The notes below the pieces were generated by a model, which saw nothing but the letters and a program-made list of their open reading frames with translations, had not been told where the DNA came from and made no database searches. The translations under genes and the position numbers were made by a program. Shown here one piece after another: positions 31,851 through 35,027 of a stretch of DNA of 35,027 nt (positions are counted from its first letter, which is position 1; each line of letters starts with the position of its first letter). The DNA is from an uncultured Lachnospiraceae bacterium (GTDB lineage Bacteria; Bacillota; Clostridia; Lachnospirales; Lachnospiraceae), in the NCBI GenBank assembly GCA_910587895.1, contig CAJUOE010000250.1, forward strand, positions 1 to 35,027. Direction: 5' to 3'.

Positions 31851-31934
31851 GTCATTTTGGGTCTGGAATTTGAATTTAAATGCAGTTTTTCTGCTATACA
31901 GGAATATACGGATTTTTTTACAGGAGGTTTTGTC

Positions 31935-32636
31935 ATGAATAAGATTTTACTGGTTGAGGATGATAGGGAGATCAGCGCAATGCTGGAAAATTTTCTGATG
32001 ACGGAAAGTTATGAGGTGGTAACGGCATTTGATGGCAAGAGCGCTTGTGAAAAGTTTTTTGCGGATAAATTCAGCCTGGTTTTGCTTGATTTGATGATAC
32101 CGGAAATGAACGGTATGAAGGTAATGAGAAAAATCAGGGAAAACGATACCGTTCCGATTATTATTGTATCAGCCAAAGACAGCGATTCCGATAAGACGCT
32201 GGGATTGGGGCTGGGTGCGGATGATTACATAACAAAGCCGTTTTCTGTTACGGAAGTATTGGCACGGATTAAAGCGAATATTCGCAGAAATACACAATAT
32301 GTTACAGGTGTTTCTGATCAGCATCCTATTCTTAAAAAAGGAAATCTGGCCATGAACCTGGATGACTATTCGGTGACAAAAAATGGCGGCAGAATCGAAC
32401 TTACCTCAAAAGAATTCGAAATATTAAAACTACTGTTAAAAAATCCCACGAAAGTATATACCAAAGAGCAAATGTATTCCCAGGTTTGGAACGATGCTTA
32501 TTATGGCGATGAAAATGCGGTAAATGTCCATATCAGCAGATTGCGGAATAAGATCGAAGATAATCCCCGGGAGCCGAAATATATCGTTACGGTTTGGGGG
32601 ATTGGCTATAAGCTGGGGGAGATGAAGGATGAGTGA
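31935..32636 (+). CDS. OmpR-family response regulator next to an ABC exporter
   Basis: The product is 233 residues. Receiver domain: KILLVEDDREI, phosphoacceptor Asp52 in LVLLDLMIPEMNG and Lys in ITKPFS. Winged-helix domain: LTSKEFEILKLLLKN, then NVHISRLRNKIE and a GIGYKLG end. The start at 31935 follows ACAGGAGG; the in-frame extension upstream has none. The kinase gene overlaps the end by 8 bases. An ABC exporter operon follows, whose promoter carries three 11-bp repeats of the kind OmpR-family proteins bind. The natural reading is a peptide- or antibiotic-responsive module in which this regulator switches on the exporter. The divergent PNPOx-like gene is 144 bases away and could also be affected. 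Confidence 0.95.
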   Translation: MNKILLVEDDREISAMLENFLMTESYEVVTAFDGKSACEKFFADKFSLVLLDLMIPEMNGMKVMRKIRENDTVPIIIVSAKDSDSDKTLGLGLGADDYITKPFSVTEVLARIKANIRRNTQYVTGVSDQHPILKKGNLAMNLDDYSVTKNGGRIELTSKEFEILKLLLKNPTKVYTKEQMYSQVWNDAYYGDENAVNVHISRLRNKIEDNPREPKYIVTVWGIGYKLGEMKDE

Positions 32637-33558
32637 GAACACAATGATTTTTTTTCTGGTTGTTATTATTTTATCTTTGCTCCTTGTGGTGATATACCAG
32701 CGGTTTGCCTTTCGCAGAGGCATCCAGGCAAAGCTCAGGCAGATCAATGAAAAGCTGGAGGAAATTTCAGGGACAGGCAGCGGTGAGAAAATAATGGTAT
32801 TTACGGACAACCCGGTCCTGATGGATTTAGGGAAACAGATTAATTGCTTATTGGTAGAAAGCCAGAAAATGAAAGCGCAGTTTAAAAGGGAGCAAATGTC
32901 CTCGAAAAAAATGCTGGCGAACATTTCCCATGACATAAAGACGCCATTGACCGTGATATTGGGATATCTGGAGATTATGCGCCTTAAGAATGGTGAGGAT
33001 GAAATGCTTGAAAAAGTAGAGATAAAAGCGAAACAGGTGATGAACCTGATCAATCAGTTTTTTACACTGGCGAAATTAGAATCCGGCGATATGGACGTAA
33101 ACCTGTGTAAAATCAATATCAGCGAGGTATGCAGGGAAAACGTTCTGGAGTTTTATGAGATTTTATTGCAGAAAGAATTTGAGGTTGTATTGGATATTCC
33201 GGAAACTCCTCTGTTTGTGCAGGGAGATAAGGATGCGCTGCAAAGGATTTTATACAATTTATTATCCAATGTCATACGTTATGGTTCCGATGGAAAATAT
33301 CTGGGGATTTTTCTGCGTGAGGATAAAAACAGTGTGTACATTGATGTGGTTGATAAAGGAAAAGGAATTAAGCCGGAATATACGGCGAATGTTTTTGACC
33401 GCCTGTACACCATGGAGGATTCCAGGAACCGGGAGATTCAGGGAAATGGGCTGGGATTGACAATTGCGAAGAATCTTGCAAATAGCCTGGGCGGGGACAT
33501 CCTTTTAAACAGTATGCCAAATGTGAAAACAACTTTTACGGTTAAACTGAAAAAATAA
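32629..33558 (+). CDS. Short sensor histidine kinase
   Basis: The product is 309 residues. Only one clear membrane segment (about residues 6-24) is seen, with almost no extracytoplasmic loop, so the protein probably does not bind a ligand outside the cell by itself. The kinase core has NISHDIKTPLTVILGYLEIM with His101 as phosphorylation site, then NLLSNVIRYGSDG (N box), DKGKGI (G1) and GNGLGLTIAKNLA (G2). Such compact kinases linked to ABC exporters often receive the signal from the transporter itself. The 8-base overlap with the regulator gene and the exporter just downstream support that reading, which is inference. No second transmembrane helix or sensor domain was found. Confidence 0.93.
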   Translation: MSENTMIFFLVVIILSLLLVVIYQRFAFRRGIQAKLRQINEKLEEISGTGSGEKIMVFTDNPVLMDLGKQINCLLVESQKMKAQFKREQMSSKKMLANISHDIKTPLTVILGYLEIMRLKNGEDEMLEKVEIKAKQVMNLINQFFTLAKLESGDMDVNLCKINISEVCRENVLEFYEILLQKEFEVVLDIPETPLFVQGDKDALQRILYNLLSNVIRYGSDGKYLGIFLREDKNSVYIDVVDKGKGIKPEYTANVFDRLYTMEDSRNREIQGNGLGLTIAKNLANSLGGDILLNSMPNVKTTFTVKLKK

Positions 33559-33575
33559 GCTTTTAAATATCAGGC

Positions 33576-33629
33576 GAAAGAAATTCGTAAGAATTATGCA
33601 AGAGTTTTGAAAATCTTTGTCTTTATAAT
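33576..33629 (+). promoter_or_regulatory. Promoter of the ABC exporter with three tandem 11-bp operator repeats
   Basis: Three consecutive 11-mers begin at 33576, 33587 and 33598: GAAAGAAATTC, GTAAGAATTAT, GCAAGAGTTTT. All share G-N-A-A-G-A at the same position. A consensus TATAAT (33624-33629) follows. The -35 region (about 33601-33606) lies inside the third repeat and has no good -35 match, which is the layout of an activator-dependent promoter of the PhoB/OmpR type. A weaker fourth repeat (GAAAAT) begins at 33609. Confidence 0.6.
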
Positions 33630-33700
33630 GGTATTTGTAACAAACATCTGGACAGAGTGCGGCGTTCCTGAAATGGGCGTCAGTGAAGAAAGGAGGAAAA

Positions 33701-34624
33701 ATGTCTTATATATTGCAAACGAGCCATCTGAGCAAGAGCATAGGTGGAAGGGAGCTGGTTACGGATGTAAATATCCATGTAAGGCAAGGTGAGATATACG
33801 GGTTTCTGGGGCCGAATGGAGCAGGAAAGACGACGGTGATGAAGATGGTGGCAAACCTCTGGAAACCGACTGGGGGTGTGGTTGAATTGTTTGGAAACCC
33901 ATTGGATCATGCGTCGTATGAGGTGTTGAAGCGCATGGGGAGCATCATTGAATTTCCCACTTTTTACGAACAAATGAGCGGCAAAGAAAACCTGCAGCTG
34001 CATTGTGAGTACATGGGCTATTACAACAAGGGCAGCGTGGAGGAGACGCTTAAAATGTTGGGGCTGTCTGAGGCGGCAGGAAAGGCTGTAAAAAGCTATT
34101 CTCTGGGAATGAAACAGCGCCTGGGGATTGCCCGGGCAATACTGTGCAGGCCGGAGTTTGTGCTCCTTGACGAGCCGACAAATGGCTTAGACCCTGCGGG
34201 GATGAAACAGATCAGGGACTTATTTCGGATGCTTTGCAGCGAATATGGCATGACGTTCATGATTTCCAGCCATCTTCTTTCTGAAATTGAGAGCATTGCA
34301 GATACAGTCGGAGTTATCAACCATGGGAAGGTGATGAAAGAAGTTTCCATGCAGGAAATTGCAGAGATGAATACAGATTATATTGAACTCGTTGTGGAAG
34401 ATACGGCAAAAGCCGCCTATGTGCTGGCTGAAAAAATGCAGTTAAGTAATTTTAAGGTGGCTGGAGATTCCAAAATCCGCATTTATGAGCGGGGAATTGC
34501 GACACAGAAGGTATCAAAAGAATTGGTTCAAAATGGCGTTGCAGTTGTCTCCATCCATCAACATGCGGAAAACCTGGAGGATTATTTTTTGAAAATGACA
34601 GCGGAGGTGGAGAAATCATGTTAA
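33701..34624 (+). CDS. ABC transporter ATP-binding protein (BcrA/lantibiotic-immunity type)
   Basis: The product is 307 residues, with Walker A GPNGAGKTTV, Q-loop region, signature YSLGMKQRLGIARAI, Walker B FVLLDEPTNGLDP and the SSHLLSEIESIAD switch region. A ~90-residue C-terminal extension is typical of the BcrA/LanF drug- and bacteriocin-export ATPases. The start at 33701 follows AAAGGAGG; a GTG at 33683 precedes that site. A permease gene overlaps its end by 7 bases. Together with the upstream two-component pair it looks like a peptide-antibiotic sensing and export module. Expression is probably driven by the regulator at 31935 through the 11-bp repeats. The substrate cannot be read from this sequence. 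Confidence 0.93.
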   Translation: MSYILQTSHLSKSIGGRELVTDVNIHVRQGEIYGFLGPNGAGKTTVMKMVANLWKPTGGVVELFGNPLDHASYEVLKRMGSIIEFPTFYEQMSGKENLQLHCEYMGYYNKGSVEETLKMLGLSEAAGKAVKSYSLGMKQRLGIARAILCRPEFVLLDEPTNGLDPAGMKQIRDLFRMLCSEYGMTFMISSHLLSEIESIADTVGVINHGKVMKEVSMQEIAEMNTDYIELVVEDTAKAAYVLAEKMQLSNFKVAGDSKIRIYERGIATQKVSKELVQNGVAVVSIHQHAENLEDYFLKMTAEVEKSC

Positions 34625-34950
34625 AGTTAATCAGGCTGGAATGGAAAAAGAACAATATTGGAAAATATATCATGGGGGCGCTTATCACGGCGGTTTTGCT
34701 GGGAGCGTTTGTGTTTGCATTAGCATTCCTGGGAATTGCAGCAGACCCGGATGGCACCCTGGACGCCGCGCCGGGAACGGACGTCATTTCCGCGCCCATT
34801 GAACTGTTTACCAGTATGGCGTTTCTTGTTTACACCAGCGTTATGTTGGCATCCTTTATTGTAAGCGCATATAAGAACAAGACCATGAACCTGATGTTTT
34901 CCTATCCAATCAAACGGCAGAAAATACTGGCATCGCAAATGATTGTCCAT
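34618..34950 (+). CDS. ABC exporter permease, 5' part
   Basis: About 110 residues are present before the contig breaks. The N-terminus MLKLIRLEWKKNNIGKY, a membrane helix at ~18-41, an extracytoplasmic loop and a second helix ending in NLMFSYPIKRQKILASQM are those of BcrB/LanE/LanG-type permeases, normally ~240-250 residues. After about position 34940 the sequence no longer continues the permease; the stop at 34963-34965 belongs to the joined foreign fragment. The gene starts 7 bases inside the ATPase gene and is its membrane partner. The rest of the permease operon is outside the window. Confidence 0.85.
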
Positions 34951-35026
34951 TATAAGAACCCTTGATTCCAAACAAGTTATGACCTTGAGTAGTTAAAGCA
35001 GATTGCCCCCAACCACTTTCAATAAT
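34940..35026 (-). other. Foreign fragment: GH73 glucosaminidase (chimeric contig end)
   Basis: The minus strand reads IIESGWGQSALTTQGHNLFG, then IKGSYNGQS. This is the catalytic region of GH73 (FlgJ/LytD-type) endo-beta-N-acetylglucosaminidases, with the Glu of the ESGWG motif. It runs right into the permease gene on the opposite strand, without any promoter or stop codon between them. I take it as a chimeric join like the one at the left end. The family match is strong for such a short fragment. Confidence 0.65.
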
Positions 35027-35027
35027 A

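Noticed and set aside
31870..31900. TTGAAT and TATACA as promoter for the OmpR regulator at 31935
   Set aside because: The spacer is 19 bases and the match weak; I leave the promoter of this gene unassigned.
33607..33629. TTGAAA and TATAAT as a standard promoter for the ABC exporter
   Set aside because: The spacer is only 11 bases; activator repeats explain the -10 better.
1..35027. CRISPR arrays, tRNA, rRNA, insertion sequences and phage genes
   Set aside because: No regularly spaced repeats, cloverleaf patterns, transposase motifs or phage structural genes were seen; the GH73 fragment at the right end is too short to count as a prophage.

Overview
The window looks like a piece of a Lachnospiraceae (Clostridia, Firmicutes) genome, probably from a gut bacterium. 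The signs are purine-rich AGGAGG-type ribosome binding sites, sigma-A promoters with 17-bp spacers, several OmpR-type and LytTR-type two-component systems, a Csp-like subtilase, a second ClpX-like ATPase, and a DUF5721-like protein that I associate with this family. The genus cannot be named from sequence alone. Both ends look chimeric. The first ~88 bases read on the minus strand as a LutB-like iron-sulfur protein. The last ~80 bases read on the minus strand as a GH73 glucosaminidase. Each cuts abruptly into a Lachnospiraceae gene (gatA, ABC permease).

Layout. 87-2428: gatA (3' part) and gatB, amidation of Glu-tRNA(Gln)/Asp-tRNA(Asn). 2542-5746: an AT-richer acyl carrier protein, MBOAT acyltransferase and SGNH-esterase operon, likely acylating a cell-surface polymer, with its own promoter. 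5765-6645 (minus): a membrane protein whose signal peptide appears broken by one missing base. 6646-7007: a junction zone with one copy of a 35-bp promoter repeat, a gene remnant or small RNA with a strong terminator, and a new promoter. 7008-13173: a very AT-rich restriction-modification island of two overlapping N6-adenine methyltransferase genes and a convergent PLD-family nuclease. The second 35-bp repeat lies at its right edge and is the promoter of a DUF1963/DUF4253 gene pair.

15132-19937: a chemoreceptor, then an OmpR response regulator, a histidine kinase and a secreted or anchored protein of unknown function. 20090-23812: ClpX-like ATPase, S8 protease and signal peptidase II, with a hairpin over the protease start codon, closed by a bidirectional terminator shared with cspA. 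24342-26467: a LytTR regulator and AgrC-like kinase pair preceded by a near-consensus LytTR binding site. 26611-30254: a coiled-coil protein, a convergent DUF5721 gene, an M18 aminopeptidase and a transglutaminase-like lipoprotein. 30420-31790: DegV and a convergent flavin-binding PNPOx/NimA-like protein. 31935-end: an OmpR regulator and short kinase followed by a BcrA-like ABC exporter, whose promoter carries three 11-bp tandem repeats.

The most interesting items are the dual-methyltransferase/PLD-nuclease island and its flanking repeats, the start-codon hairpin with an overlapping leader ORF before the protease, the ClpX paralogue with an altered IGF loop, and three candidate operators placed before two-component systems or their targets. 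No rRNA, tRNA, CRISPR array or insertion sequence was found. I did not find a system I can call wholly new. The restriction-modification island and the ClpX-protease-LspA cluster are the best places to look.
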